From the IMG/VR virus record IMGVR_UViG_3300044608_002262, positions 1 to 64,000 of that record: DNA of 64,000 nt, one strand, 5' to 3'. Under the pieces are notes generated by a model, which worked only from the letters and a program-made list of their open reading frames with translations, was not told the origin of the DNA and ran no database searches. This document shows, in pieces, positions 1 to 7,077 of the stretch (position 1 is its first letter; every line of letters begins with the position of its first letter). Position numbers and translations under genes: made by a program. The DNA comes from a virus.

Positions 1-17
1 GGCGGTCATAGACCGCC
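1..17. repeat. Short perfect hairpin at window edge
   Basis: The arms GGCGGTC and GACCGCC flank a 3-nt loop. The hairpin lies downstream of the last minus-strand gene (stop at 50), so it could be part of a terminator, but no U-tract is visible inside the window. Confidence 0.4.
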
Positions 18-49
18 GCTACAAGGGAGGCTGGAAGTTTGGGTGAGGG

Positions 50-268
50 TTAGTCGTTGAAGTAATCCATTCCCTTGCGCTTGATGCTGCGCACGAGTTT
101 GTCGTAGTCCCAATTCGTAAGATGCGTCCAGACCCAGCGGTTCTTTTTCTCGTTCAGTATCCAGACGTTGTTGTTTGGCGTGGTGTTGGAGAAGGATTCC
201 TCAACGAGAAAGCTGACTCCTTTGCGGCGGAACTCCGTGCGGCGGGTGTAATCTTGGGTTTTAGGCAT
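50..268 (-). CDS. Hypothetical protein, 72 aa
   Basis: A small, charged, soluble protein rich in Trp, Asn and Lys (for example WILNEKKNRWVWTHL). It starts at an ATG that overlaps the last 8 nt of the upstream AAA ATPase gene, so it is probably translated from the same message. No family was recognised. It is the last gene of the leftward operon visible here. A role tied to the ATPase module is only suggested by position. Confidence 0.6.
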   Translation of the reverse strand: MPKTQDYTRRTEFRRKGVSFLVEESFSNTTPNNNVWILNEKKNRWVWTHLTNWDYDKLVRSIKRKGMDYFND

Positions 269-1757
269 TGATCTTGCGTTTGTTGGTGTTGGGTTTGGCG
301 GTTTCGGGGTGAGAGGCGGGTTTGGCCTTGCCGGAAAGGCGGCGGCGGCGGGCTTCGATGGAGTCGGCCATGGTCACGCTGGTCGGGGTGGTCGCGGCGA
401 TGGCGTTGATCACGTCTTCAGTCGTTGGTTCGCGGGCATTGTCGTTAAAGGCATGGGTCATGGCGGTGAGCCAGACTTGCTCGATTTGGCGACCGGAGAA
501 TCCGCCGGATGCCTCGGCCATGTAAGAGATGTCGAAATCCTCCGGCTTGCGTTTGCGCTTGGCGATGTGGATGCGCCAGATGGCAGCGCGCTCGGCGGTG
601 GTGGGCAGATCCACGGCCCAAACGTCGAGGCGGTCGATGAGGGCATCGGGGAATCCGTCGATGTCATTGGCGGTGAAGACGAAAAATATGCCTTCGCTGT
701 TGAATTGCATATCTTGGAGGATGGTCTTGATCACGCGGTTGGTCGTGCCGCCATCGGTCGTGCCGCTGGTCTTGCCGCCGGAGAAGAGGCCATCGGCCTC
801 GTCGATCCAGAGGACGCAGGGGGCAATGGCCTTGGCCGTGGCAAAGGCACTGCGCCAGTTGGACTCGGATTGACCGACAAGCGAGCCAAAGAGCACGCCG
901 CCTTCGATGCGGACTCCGGGGATACCGAAGGAGATGCTGCAAGCGCGGGCGGTGAGCGATTTACCAGTGCCCGCTTGGCCTACGGCGAGGAAACCGCGCG
1001 GAGAGTCGAGGCCATAGTCGCGGGCCTCGCGGGTGAAGTTGCGCCGCTTGGAGACAAGATCGGCCTTGAGCAATTCGAGTCCGCCGATTTCATCGAGTGA
1101 GACAGTGTTGGAGACGATTTCGAGGATGCCGTTCTTTTTGACCGCCGATGCTTTCTCGCGGGAGATGATGGTCGGCGAGAACTCGCCGGATTCGACCACG
1201 GAGAGGGCGTAGGCGTCCTCGGCCTCGGTCGTGATGAGGCCCATGGAGGCATCGAGCACGGCATCGAGGGCATCGCCCTGCGGCATCGGCTTTCCGGTCG
1301 ATTCGCAGAAGGTGGTGAGAAGGCTCTGCAATTCCTCGCGCTTCGGGAGTTGGAATTCCTCCATGACGAAGTGCTTCGACAATTCCTCGGGCAGCTTGAA
1401 GATGGGCGAGAGGATGATGATGGTCTTCTGCGCGGTCTTGGCGTGGAGGCAAGCGTCTTTGACCATGCGGTAGATGATCGGGTTCGGCTCGGCCAGCACG
1501 AGATGGAAGTCGCGCAGGAGGAGGATGGTTTTCTCGGGCAGTCCGTGGATGGCGGCGAGAACCTCGGTGGGATCTTGCTCGCCGAAGGCGGCTCCGGTGC
1601 GAACGTCGATGCGACCAGCGGTGCAAGACCAAGCATGGAGGGCATACTCCAGTTGGTCGGCCACGCCGCGAATCATGGACTCGGCGCGTTGCTCCTCGAA
1701 CGAGGTGAGGTAGATGCCGGGATAACCGGCACGGATTTTATGGGTTATGGATTGCAT
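261..1757 (-). CDS. Ycf46-like AAA+ ATPase
   Basis: A 498-aa AAA+ ATPase resembling plastid/cyanobacterial Ycf46. The N-terminal ~200 residues show the Ycf46 pattern (GYPGIYLTSFEEQR near 11-24, LLLRDFHLVLAEPNPII near 80-95, IIILSP and KLPEEL near 113-126). The C-terminal AAA domain has Walker A GQAGTGKS (260-267), Walker B VLWIDEAD (315-322), a sensor-1-like VFTAND and the GFSGRQIEQ helix. The start at 1757 was preferred to an in-frame upstream codon because homology begins there; it overlaps the zinc peptide gene by 13 nt. The family is predicted to remodel protein complexes, with substrate unknown. The neighbours DUF2997 and DUF1257 (Ycf35) also occur with Ycf46 in cyanobacteria, so this is probably a functional unit. 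Confidence 0.88.
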   Translation of the reverse strand: MQSITHKIRAGYPGIYLTSFEEQRAESMIRGVADQLEYALHAWSCTAGRIDVRTGAAFGEQDPTEVLAAIHGLPEKTILLLRDFHLVLAEPNPIIYRMVKDACLHAKTAQKTIIILSPIFKLPEELSKHFVMEEFQLPKREELQSLLTTFCESTGKPMPQGDALDAVLDASMGLITTEAEDAYALSVVESGEFSPTIISREKASAVKKNGILEIVSNTVSLDEIGGLELLKADLVSKRRNFTREARDYGLDSPRGFLAVGQAGTGKSLTARACSISFGIPGVRIEGGVLFGSLVGQSESNWRSAFATAKAIAPCVLWIDEADGLFSGGKTSGTTDGGTTNRVIKTILQDMQFNSEGIFFVFTANDIDGFPDALIDRLDVWAVDLPTTAERAAIWRIHIAKRKRKPEDFDISYMAEASGGFSGRQIEQVWLTAMTHAFNDNAREPTTEDVINAIAATTPTSVTMADSIEARRRRLSGKAKPASHPETAKPNTNKRKINA

Positions 1758-1915
1758 TGGTTGGGTTTTCTTTCGAGGAGGATCTTGACGCGGGCGCGGA
1801 TGGCGGGGAAGTCGATGCACATTCCGGTGCCTTCGCATTGAGGGCAGTTATCGCGCTCGATCCCCTTGCGGCAGCTACATTTCTGACCGGTCTTGGGTTG
1901 ATATGCTTTGTTCAT
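1745..1915 (-). CDS. Small zinc-finger (DnaJ-type cysteine) peptide, 56 aa
   Basis: This 56-aa peptide carries CSCRKG followed by CPQCEGTGMC, i.e. paired CxC/CxxCxGxG cysteines typical of a DnaJ-like zinc knuckle. It starts at an ATG that overlaps the stop of the 78-aa gene (ATGA) and ends inside the start of the AAA gene, indicating tight translational coupling. A purine-rich GGAAGAAG stretch lies upstream. It is probably an adaptor or structural partner of the ATPase; this is inferred from position only. Confidence 0.75.
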   Translation of the reverse strand: MNKAYQPKTGQKCSCRKGIERDNCPQCEGTGMCIDFPAIRARVKILLERKPNQCNP

Positions 1916-2148
1916 ACGCTCACTTCTTCCTCGATCCCGACAATCTTGTAATCGTCGGGATCGGCGGGTGATTTGTCGTAGCAGTAGTATTCCACTTCGC
2001 CCCACGATGCCTCGTCATACCAATCGGGATCGCCAGTTTTCAGTTGGTCGTGGAACTGCTTGGTGGCCGCACGTTTCGACTTGGCTTCAATATAGACATG
2101 GTTGACCAAGGTGCGGGTGCGCTGGACATCCAGCCGGAAGGTTTTCAT
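1912..2148 (-). CDS. Hypothetical acidic protein, 78 aa
   Basis: The protein has an RTLVNHVYIEAKSKRAA-type helix near its N terminus and a strongly acidic Tyr-rich C-terminal half (EVEYYCYDKSPADPDDYK). The start at 2148 overlaps the stop of the DUF2997 gene (ATGA), and its own stop overlaps the next start. The family is unknown. It is part of the Ycf46/Ycf35 unit by coupling. Confidence 0.7.
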   Translation of the reverse strand: MKTFRLDVQRTRTLVNHVYIEAKSKRAATKQFHDQLKTGDPDWYDEASWGEVEYYCYDKSPADPDDYKIVGIEEEVSV

Positions 2149-2330
2149 GCTGATTGGGTGGCCGATCCGGTGTTGAGGGTGTGGTATTCGGGCTTTTTCT
2201 TGCGGGTGGTCACAGTGCCGAGGGCGGCTTCGATGGCCTTGGTGGCTTTCTCGCAGGAATTGCCCTTGAAGCCGGTGGCTTCGATGGAGACTTCGCCGGT
2301 AGGCGTGATGGTGATGAGGAGCGATTTCAT
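2145..2330 (-). CDS. DUF2997-like protein, 61 aa
   Basis: A 61-aa protein with the DUF2997 pattern: an N-terminal beta strand (KSLLITITPTGEVSIEATGF) followed by GxxCxxATKAIEAALG and a basic C-terminal tail. DUF2997 genes are commonly adjacent to DUF1257 (Ycf35) genes in cyanobacteria and some phages, and that is the case here. The start at 2330 lies 2 nt from the DUF1257 stop. Molecular function is unknown. Confidence 0.75.
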   Translation of the reverse strand: MKSLLITITPTGEVSIEATGFKGNSCEKATKAIEAALGTVTTRKKKPEYHTLNTGSATQSA

Positions 2331-2332
2331 GG

Positions 2333-2716
2333 TTAGTTGAAGGATCCGGTGACGGCGAGGTTGATGGAGCCGTCTTGCTTGGTGACGCGGGCCACGGAGT
2401 AGCCTTTGGCGCGGCAAGCGGCGGTGGCGCGGTGGACGGCGTAAAGCTGCTTGAGCTTGGCGAAGTCCTTGCCGACAACTTTGGCGACGTGGCCGTTCCA
2501 CCAATCGGTGGTGAGGCCGAGCGTGCCATCGGTGTTGCGCTTTACGGCGATGTCGTAGGGGCCGGGGCATTTGATGACCATATCGGCCTTGAGGGTTTGC
2601 GATCCGTAGCCACGCGCAATGGCGTTGGCTTGGATGGGAAGGGCGAGTTCGCGGCAGGCGGCTTCGAGGGCTTTCTGGTCGCGGAACTCGCAGCTAACAG
2701 TTGTCCAGTGTGACAT
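2333..2716 (-). CDS. DUF1257 / Ycf35-like protein
   Basis: A 127-aa protein matching DUF1257 (plastid Ycf35). It opens with MSHWTTVSCEFRDQKALEAACRELAL in spirit of the family signature (short N-terminal strand plus acidic helix), then has IKCPGPYDIAVKRN and LTTDWWNG, and a C-terminal LYAVHRATAACRAKGYSV. The start at 2716 follows a CA-rich leader with AACACCAACC and no Shine-Dalgarno site. It is the first gene of the Ycf35/DUF2997/zinc/Ycf46 run. The function is unknown even in plastids. Confidence 0.82.
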   Translation of the reverse strand: MSHWTTVSCEFRDQKALEAACRELALPIQANAIARGYGSQTLKADMVIKCPGPYDIAVKRNTDGTLGLTTDWWNGHVAKVVGKDFAKLKQLYAVHRATAACRAKGYSVARVTKQDGSINLAVTGSFN

Positions 2717-2748
2717 GATGCTGTGTGTTTGGTTGGTGTTGGAACGCG

Positions 2749-2991
2749 CTACTGCGAGAGTTGCGCGTTGAAATGTTGGTGCTCCCACGCGAGGCAGGCA
2801 TCGCGGGAGGGATGGGAATAAGCGGTTTCGTCGTTGATGATGACTTGCCAGCACTGCGCTTCGTGGGCGAATTCGATGGTGCTGGCGCGCTCGATGGAGA
2901 GGCGACCGAGTTCGGCGAGCGGGATGTCCTCGTTCCAGAGGCAGCGCAGCGTGCCGTCAGTTGCGACTGACAATGTGTGCTGGCGGGGCAT
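2749..2991 (-). CDS. Hypothetical protein, 80 aa
   Basis: The protein has a beta-rich N-terminal part (LSVATDGTLRCLWNEDIPLAELG) and a C-terminal SRDACLAWEHQHFNAQL segment, resembling small phage proteins that mix a strand-rich core with a Trp/His helix. It starts at 2991, overlapping the previous gene by 35 nt in another frame, and there is a 32-nt gap to the DUF1257 gene. Function unknown. Confidence 0.6.
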   Translation of the reverse strand: MPRQHTLSVATDGTLRCLWNEDIPLAELGRLSIERASTIEFAHEAQCWQVIINDETAYSHPSRDACLAWEHQHFNAQLSQ

Positions 2992-3313
2992 CGGGCATTT
3001 TGTTGTCATTGATCGGGTTGGTTTCATGGAGGGCACGGGCATAGAACACGGCGGCTTCTTCGGCGGTGAAGACTGTGCTGGAGAGGCTGGAGAGGATGTA
3101 GCCATTGTCGTCGGGGTTGGTGTGGAAGTGCTCGCCAAGGAAACAGGCATACCGCTTGGGCGTGATGCCGTCGATGGCGGGCAGGACGAACAGCGCGACG
3201 ACCCGGTTGCCTTTGGTTGGCGGGTCGAAAATGCTGTCAGGGAAGCCCATCCCTTTCATGATGGACCGGATGAAGTTCTCGTCGTCGGTAACGGCATAGG
3301 GTGGATCTATCAT
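2957..3313 (-). CDS. Hypothetical protein, 118 aa
   Basis: A mostly hydrophilic protein with a central RVVALFVLPAIDGITPKRYACFLGEHF strand region and a C-terminal FTAEEAAVFYARALHE helix. The start at 3313 overlaps the stop of the 127-aa gene (ATGA). No family was recognised. Its position inside the leftward operon suggests an accessory early function. Confidence 0.6.
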   Translation of the reverse strand: MIDPPYAVTDDENFIRSIMKGMGFPDSIFDPPTKGNRVVALFVLPAIDGITPKRYACFLGEHFHTNPDDNGYILSSLSSTVFTAEEAAVFYARALHETNPINDNKMPDAPPAHIVSRN

Positions 3314-3693
3314 AGTGGATTTGAGATTGGAGATTGGAGATTTGAGAAGGCTACAGCCGCGTTCCCCAGCCAAGACCAACGCTCCAAGGTGCGTTTGTAT
3401 CCGGTGGGTTTTTCTTTCGTGCTGCTCAAGCTGGCGATGATGCTGTCGGCATACTCGCGCAGCGTGTCGGTGTCGGTGTCGATGGGTAGCCCTGTGCAGT
3501 AGGAGGCATCGTCCAGCCCCTCCCAATCGCTCTCGGCGTTTCCACGCCAGTCGATTGAGAAGCGCAGGAGCGGCACGTCGTCGGGGTCCTCAGCGTTGTA
3601 GTCGCCGCTCCATCCTTCGCCGATGTCCTCCCAAACGAAGCGGATGTTGTCTTTGATTACTTCGATGTCGGTGAATGGTGGGTAAGTTTTCAT
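3310..3693 (-). CDS. Hypothetical protein, 127 aa
   Basis: An acidic protein (IRFVWEDIGEGWSGDYNAEDPDDVPLLRFSIDWRG) with a regularly spaced Asp/Glu stretch in its first half and a basic, Leu-rich end. The start at 3693 follows the CA-rich leader TTTCCAACCAACC, without a Shine-Dalgarno site. It appears to begin a new coupled group, because a 132-nt gap precedes it. Function unknown. Confidence 0.6.
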   Translation of the reverse strand: MKTYPPFTDIEVIKDNIRFVWEDIGEGWSGDYNAEDPDDVPLLRFSIDWRGNAESDWEGLDDASYCTGLPIDTDTDTLREYADSIIASLSSTKEKPTGYKRTLERWSWLGNAAVAFSNLQSPISNPL

Positions 3694-3825
3694 GGTTGGT
3701 TGGAAATTTCAGACAGCGCGCTTTTTGCGGGCCATAATCAGAATCCCTGTTTGGGGTCTGTCCGCAGCCGATATACGCGCGACACGGTTTTGCCTCCGGC
3801 GATGGCCGGATGTCTGAAAAAGTGA
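3694..3825. other. Intergenic gap with small hairpin
   Basis: No gene is supported here. Around 3790-3815 there is a TCCGGC/GCCGGA stem with a 4-nt loop but no clear U-tract, so it is at most a weak minus-strand terminator. Confidence 0.35.
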
Positions 3826-4695
3826 TTAAGCGGCAAGTTTGCGGGCACCCATCGCACCGAAGCTGTCAGCTATGTTGCGGGCGGCGGCGGCGGTGGTTTG
3901 GCGGGTGAACTTGTTTTGGCGCAGGGTTTCGGCATCGCGCATCAGGTGGGTTTGGCAGTTGTGGATGAGTTCGGTGATGCGGGGGTTGTTGGCGATGTTG
4001 AGTTCGGGAGCGATGATGAGGATGTCGCGCAGGTTGCCGATGAGGGAGTCGCGGAAGATGGCATCGGGGTCGGAGAGCTTGGACGCGATGCGGTGGACGC
4101 AATCAAGCACGCGGGTCATCACCTGCTCGCTGGCTTGGGTGGCGGCGTGGTTCACGTTGCGCTCGATGTCGGCGCGGATCTGGGCGATGCGAACGTCATC
4201 GAGGTAGGACACGGCGAGGTCGGTGGTGCGGGGAACCGGCGCGGTGAACAGGGTGAAGGAGAACTTGCTGCGGATCTCGCTCGGCAGCGGGTAGTTTTCC
4301 GCGCGGAATTCGCCATTGTGGATGATGCGCGCTTTTTCGAGCACTTCGTCGTAACGCAGGGCGAAGTCGTCGGCCAGAGCGTTGAAGCGGGACTCGAAGC
4401 GGTCGAAGTAGGCGCGGTATTCCTCGAAGCGCGAGGTCGGCAGGAGGTAGCCGAACTGCGAGATGACAGTGTGGCGCTTGTGGAAGCTGTTCTCGGCATT
4501 GATCGCCTCGCTGCACAGCTTGGTGAAGGGGGTGATGAAGCTGGGAGGCCACAGCTTTGTGACCCACTGGCCTGCTTCTTTGCCCAGGTCGTGATTGTCT
4601 TTCACTTCCTCGGTCAGTTTCTTGTCGGTCTTCGACTTGCCCACCATCGAGACGGAGGGCTTGACGATGAGGACGCGGGATTGGATGTCGTTCAT
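3826..4695 (-). CDS. DUF3150-like phage protein
   Basis: A 289-aa mainly alpha-helical protein (WVTKLWPPSFITPFTKLCSEA, FHKRHTVISQFGYLLPTSRFEEYRAYFDRFESRFNALADDF, LPSEIRSKFSFTLFTAPVP, and a long C-terminal helical region). This order of features resembles DUF3150 proteins of phages and MoxR/AAA loci, which often sit near AAA ATPases as here. The start at 4695 overlaps the next upstream gene by ATGA. The assignment rests on recalled pattern, not a search. Biochemical role unknown. Confidence 0.55.
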   Translation of the reverse strand: MNDIQSRVLIVKPSVSMVGKSKTDKKLTEEVKDNHDLGKEAGQWVTKLWPPSFITPFTKLCSEAINAENSFHKRHTVISQFGYLLPTSRFEEYRAYFDRFESRFNALADDFALRYDEVLEKARIIHNGEFRAENYPLPSEIRSKFSFTLFTAPVPRTTDLAVSYLDDVRIAQIRADIERNVNHAATQASEQVMTRVLDCVHRIASKLSDPDAIFRDSLIGNLRDILIIAPELNIANNPRITELIHNCQTHLMRDAETLRQNKFTRQTTAAAARNIADSFGAMGARKLAA

Positions 4696-4940
4696 TTGGA
4701 GTTAGGAGTTGAGGGTTTGGAAATGGATAAAGGCCATGCTTTGCCAATGCGGTCGGTGATGCGCCAACCGGAAAACTGCGAGGTGGCGTCGATGATCGGG
4801 TGGTAGCGGTAGCGAATGCCGGAGTAGTAGCCTTGGATGTCCAAGGCGACTTGCAGGTGCTTGAGGGTGAGCGGCTTTGCCAGCGGCCCGTGATCGGCAA
4901 TGGCGACGAGGCTTTGGAGCATCGCGCGGGTGGCTTTCAT
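4692..4940 (-). CDS. Hypothetical protein, 82 aa
   Basis: Begins MKATRAMLQSLVAIADHGPL, followed by an LKHLQVALDIQGYYSGIRYRYHP segment. The start at 4940 lies just 3 nt downstream (on the minus strand) of the conserved TTTTTTGCAAAAG element that ends the terminator at 4944-4993, so it is the first gene of a transcription unit or is reached by readthrough. No Shine-Dalgarno site. Function unknown. Confidence 0.6.
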   Translation of the reverse strand: MKATRAMLQSLVAIADHGPLAKPLTLKHLQVALDIQGYYSGIRYRYHPIIDATSQFSGWRITDRIGKAWPLSISKPSTPNSK

Positions 4941-4943
4941 CAG

Positions 4944-4993
4944 CTTTTGCAAAAAAGTGTGCCGGTGGAGGGCGTTGTGTCCCCCCACCGGCA
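4944..4993 (-). terminator. Rho-independent terminator with TTTTTTGCAAAAG tail
   Basis: On the minus strand a TGCCGGTGG/CCACCGGCA stem (arms 4985-4993 and 4960-4968) is followed by CACTTTTTTGCAAAAG. It lies directly downstream of the 58-aa gene. The same tail recurs at 5340, 5993 and 7078. Confidence 0.8.
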
Positions 4994-4999
4994 ATCCGG

Positions 5000-5176
5000 T
5001 TAGGGCTTGATGTAGGCGTTGAGGCCGATGGTCACGGCCTTGCCGTTGACGAGGGCGTTGGTGACGACGTTGCCGCCACTGGTGGCGACGACGAGGGTTT
5101 TGCCGCTGGCCGAGGGGCGCGGCGTGCCTACGGGGATGGTGACGACGAGGTTGCCGTCTTTGATCATGGCGTGCAT
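5000..5176 (-). CDS. Small hypothetical protein, 58 aa
   Basis: Encodes a 58-aa beta-rich protein (MHAMIKDGNLVVTIPVGTPR, then a GKTLVVATSGGNVVTNALVNGK repeat-like strand pattern). An AGGAGAA Shine-Dalgarno site lies at a proper distance before the ATG at 5176, one of the few clear ones in this operon. It is bounded downstream by the terminator at 4944-4993. Two Met codons (residues 1 and 4) could serve as starts. Function unknown; possibly a small DNA- or protein-binding beta barrel. Confidence 0.65.
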   Translation of the reverse strand: MHAMIKDGNLVVTIPVGTPRPSASGKTLVVATSGGNVVTNALVNGKAVTIGLNAYIKP

Positions 5177-5248
5177 AGCTGGTTTCTCCTGTGTTCGGTT
5201 GTCAGTTGAGGCCGCACGGCGAACACGATCCGTGCGGCGGAAAGAGGT

Positions 5249-5278
5249 GGGCTACCCCCCCCCACCGGAGGGTAGCCC
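5249..5278. repeat. 9-bp perfect inverted repeat
   Basis: GGGCTACCC and GGGTAGCCC are separated by 12 nt, with a C-run in the loop. No U-tract follows on either strand. It lies in the leader of the 58-aa gene, so it could be an mRNA structure or operator. Confidence 0.5.
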
Positions 5279-5339
5279 TTGTGCAAACGCGCCTTCTGGT
5301 TGGTTGCCCTCCCAATCGGCGCGGCCCATGCACAAATTG

Positions 5340-5356
5340 CTTTTGCAAAAAAGTGG
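5340..5356 (-). repeat. Copy of the TTTTTTGCAAAAG element
   Basis: The minus strand reads CCACTTTTTTGCAAAAG immediately after the stop of the 45-aa gene. Unlike the other three copies it has no strong GC stem directly upstream, only a weak GGTTT/AAACC pairing. Confidence 0.6.
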
Positions 5357-5357
5357 T

Positions 5358-5495
5358 TTAGTCGGAATCCCGGTGTGGGAAAAACCGCATGGCCGCGACA
5401 CGGCGGCGGCGCAAGAGTCGCCGCCACCACGAGAGTCGGCGCGGCGGCGCGGTGACGACGTGAAGGTAAAACAAGTGGGGAACGAGACGTTTCAT
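5358..5495 (-). CDS. Tiny Arg-rich protein, 45 aa
   Basis: A very basic 45-aa peptide (RRLSWWRRLLRRRRVAAMRFF) with paired Trp residues. The start at 5495 overlaps the stop of the 55-aa gene (ATGA), the main reason to accept it. It is the last of four coupled small genes. Such peptides may bind nucleic acid or membranes; this is speculation. Confidence 0.45.
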   Translation of the reverse strand: MKRLVPHLFYLHVVTAPPRRLSWWRRLLRRRRVAAMRFFPHRDSD

Positions 5496-5659
5496 GGAAG
5501 AAGCTGCCGGAGCATTTGCACGATTTGGCGGATGCTGGAGCGGGCGACAGTGCGGGTCGGATGGTCGGTGGCGTTGCGCATCGGCCAAAAGCGCGTGAGG
5601 CGGTCGGCCAAGGCTCCGCGCATGGTGAAGCGGGCATCGTGGGGAATTTGCAGGATCAT
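5492..5659 (-). CDS. Small basic protein, 55 aa
   Basis: Starts MILQIPHDARFTMRGALADR and ends in a helix (SSIRQIVQMLRQLLP). Both ends overlap neighbours by ATGA, which supports the gene despite its size. Arg-rich; family unknown. Confidence 0.5.
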   Translation of the reverse strand: MILQIPHDARFTMRGALADRLTRFWPMRNATDHPTRTVARSSIRQIVQMLRQLLP

Positions 5660-5877
5660 ACGACGAGGGCGGCGAAGGGTTGGAAGGTGAGTGACCCGCC
5701 GCGAACGCGCGGACGGCGCGGCGGCAGGGGATCGCGCTGCGCGGTCGGCAGGGGCAGACCGAGCGAGGCGTGGAGCATGGACACGAGGAAATCGTGGCGT
5801 TGCTGCTTGAGTCGGTCGCTGATCGGGGTCAGTTCGACGAGTCGGACGCGGGTGTTGCTGTGGTTGTAGCGTTTCAT
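5656..5877 (-). CDS. Small hypothetical protein, 73 aa
   Basis: Begins MKRYNHSNTRVRLVELTPISDRLKQQRHDFL, a helical basic start, followed by a Pro/Arg-rich segment and a hydrophobic end. Coupled by ATGA on both sides to the 31-aa and 55-aa genes. No family recognised. Confidence 0.5.
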   Translation of the reverse strand: MKRYNHSNTRVRLVELTPISDRLKQQRHDFLVSMLHASLGLPLPTAQRDPLPPRRPRVRGGSLTFQPFAALVV

Positions 5878-5969
5878 AGGAATTCGCGGATGATGCCGGA
5901 GAGTTGCCAGCGCCAAGTGGAGGGCTTGACGATGGCCACGGAGACATGGAGGAGGATGCGAGCAATCAT
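5874..5969 (-). CDS. Peptide of 31 aa
   Basis: A hydrophobic 31-aa peptide (ARILLHVSVAIV near the start, then a Trp pair and an amphipathic end). Its stop overlaps the next start (ATGA). It lies about 25 nt after the terminator element at 5993-6042 and so would be the first gene of that unit. It could be a leader peptide or small membrane protein. Confidence 0.4.
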   Translation of the reverse strand: MIARILLHVSVAIVKPSTWRWQLSGIIREFL

Positions 5970-5992
5970 AGGATAAAGTTTATGGTCGGTGA

Positions 5993-6042
5993 CTTTTGCA
6001 AAAAAGGGGATGGGTGAGGGTCGTTGTGACCCTCACCCATCC
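5993..6042 (-). terminator. Strong terminator with TTTTTTGCAAAAG tail
   Basis: The arms GGATGGGTGAGGGT and ACCCTCACCCATCC form a perfect 14-bp stem with a 7-nt loop (CACAACG on the minus strand), followed by CCTTTTTTGCAAAAG. It lies 6 nt after the stop of the 255-aa gene. Loop and tail resemble those of the 4944-4993 terminator. Confidence 0.88.
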
Positions 6043-6047
6043 ATCGG

Positions 6048-6815
6048 TTAGGCCGCTTTGCGTTTGCGGGCCTTGGGAGCGGCAACGTGCGTCTCGACCA
6101 TCGCGGTGATGAGATCGAGGAGCGGCGTCTTGTCGGGAGCTTGGGAGAGGATGGAGTCCAGTTCGCCCAAGAGGACAAGCGCGCGGTCTTGCAGTGCGCT
6201 CTGAACCGAAGCCGGGTCGGCGTTGGTCGGCATAGCGACCACGTTTTCCGGCGTGGCCGGAGTCTCGGCGGGCGTGCTGGTCGGCGTCGCCGTGACTTCG
6301 GGTTCTGCCTCGGTTTCGGCAGGTGTTGGTGTCTCGGAAGGCGTCTCGGCAGAGGCAGACGACTCGGTAGCCTTGGATTGCTCCTTGGCAGCGATGTCGG
6401 CGGCGTGCTCGGCGAGCGTCATGCCGAACTTCTCCAGCGAAGCCAACTCCAACCGCCATTTTGTGCGGTTGGCGAAGGCAGCGGTGGCTTTCTCGGCCCC
6501 GATTTTGCTGATGGTCTGGCACTCGCGGAGTGTCAGGTCATCATAGCGGGACTCGGTGATGACACCATTGACGACAAGGGCGAAGGCGTTGCTCGCGTAT
6601 TGGCTGTTGGATATTGTGCCTTGCGAGATGCCCTTTTCCTTGAGGTAAGCCGTGATGGTCTGACCGCGCGGCACTTGCGGAATCATGGCGGTGAAGACTT
6701 TGCCAAGTTCCGAGAAGATCCGGCGGAGAGAGTTCTCGCGGTTGGTGAACTCGGCAGTGAGCTTGTCAATGCCGAGCTTGCTGAAGGTCGCAAATGCGAC
6801 GATTTGGTTTTTCAT
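6048..6815 (-). CDS. Hypothetical protein, 255 aa
   Basis: Residues 1-60 are a helical region with RRIFSELGKVFTAMIPQVPRG. Next comes a segment that reads like a helix-turn-helix (TITAYLKEKGISQGTISNSQYASNAFALV). Residues ~145-190 form a Pro/Thr/Glu low-complexity linker, and a C-terminal helical domain ends in a basic KARKRKAA tail. The start at 6815 follows a CA-rich leader (GAAACCAACACAAAAGAACC) without a Shine-Dalgarno site. It is monocistronic by its terminator. It may be a DNA-binding or structural accessory protein, family unknown. Confidence 0.6.
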   Translation of the reverse strand: MKNQIVAFATFSKLGIDKLTAEFTNRENSLRRIFSELGKVFTAMIPQVPRGQTITAYLKEKGISQGTISNSQYASNAFALVVNGVITESRYDDLTLRECQTISKIGAEKATAAFANRTKWRLELASLEKFGMTLAEHAADIAAKEQSKATESSASAETPSETPTPAETEAEPEVTATPTSTPAETPATPENVVAMPTNADPASVQSALQDRALVLLGELDSILSQAPDKTPLLDLITAMVETHVAAPKARKRKAA

Positions 6816-6969
6816 GGTTCTTTTGTGTTGGTTTCGGAAATGGCGGGAAGCCGCGCGCCGAAGGCACGCGTTCCGCCAAGAAACGGACGGAGAACCGAAC
6901 CGAAATGTAACCTATCCTGCCGGAGACGATCCGGCTGGCAGGCCAGCGGAGACAAGTCAGCAACTTGCC

Positions 6970-7033
6970 TCGGACGCTGGCTCGCGGCCCCCGAAGTGAA
7001 TCGGTCAGGTGGAGGGGGGGAGCCAGCGTCCGA
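6970..7033. repeat. 14-bp perfect inverted repeat
   Basis: TCGGACGCTGGCTC (6970-6983) and GAGCCAGCGTCCGA (7020-7033) are separated by 36 nt. Flanking CTTG/CAAG can extend the pairing. It lies upstream of the 255-aa minus-strand gene, so a regulatory or RNA-structure role is possible. Confidence 0.6.
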
Positions 7034-7077
7034 AACAAGGTTCGGACGGCGCGCGGATCATCTCACCGCGCGATTCA

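Noticed and set aside
5252-5329. A 25-codon peptide gene between the 45-aa and 58-aa genes
   Set aside because: No coupling, no Shine-Dalgarno site, ends in a glycine run made by a C-tract; too weak to list as a gene.
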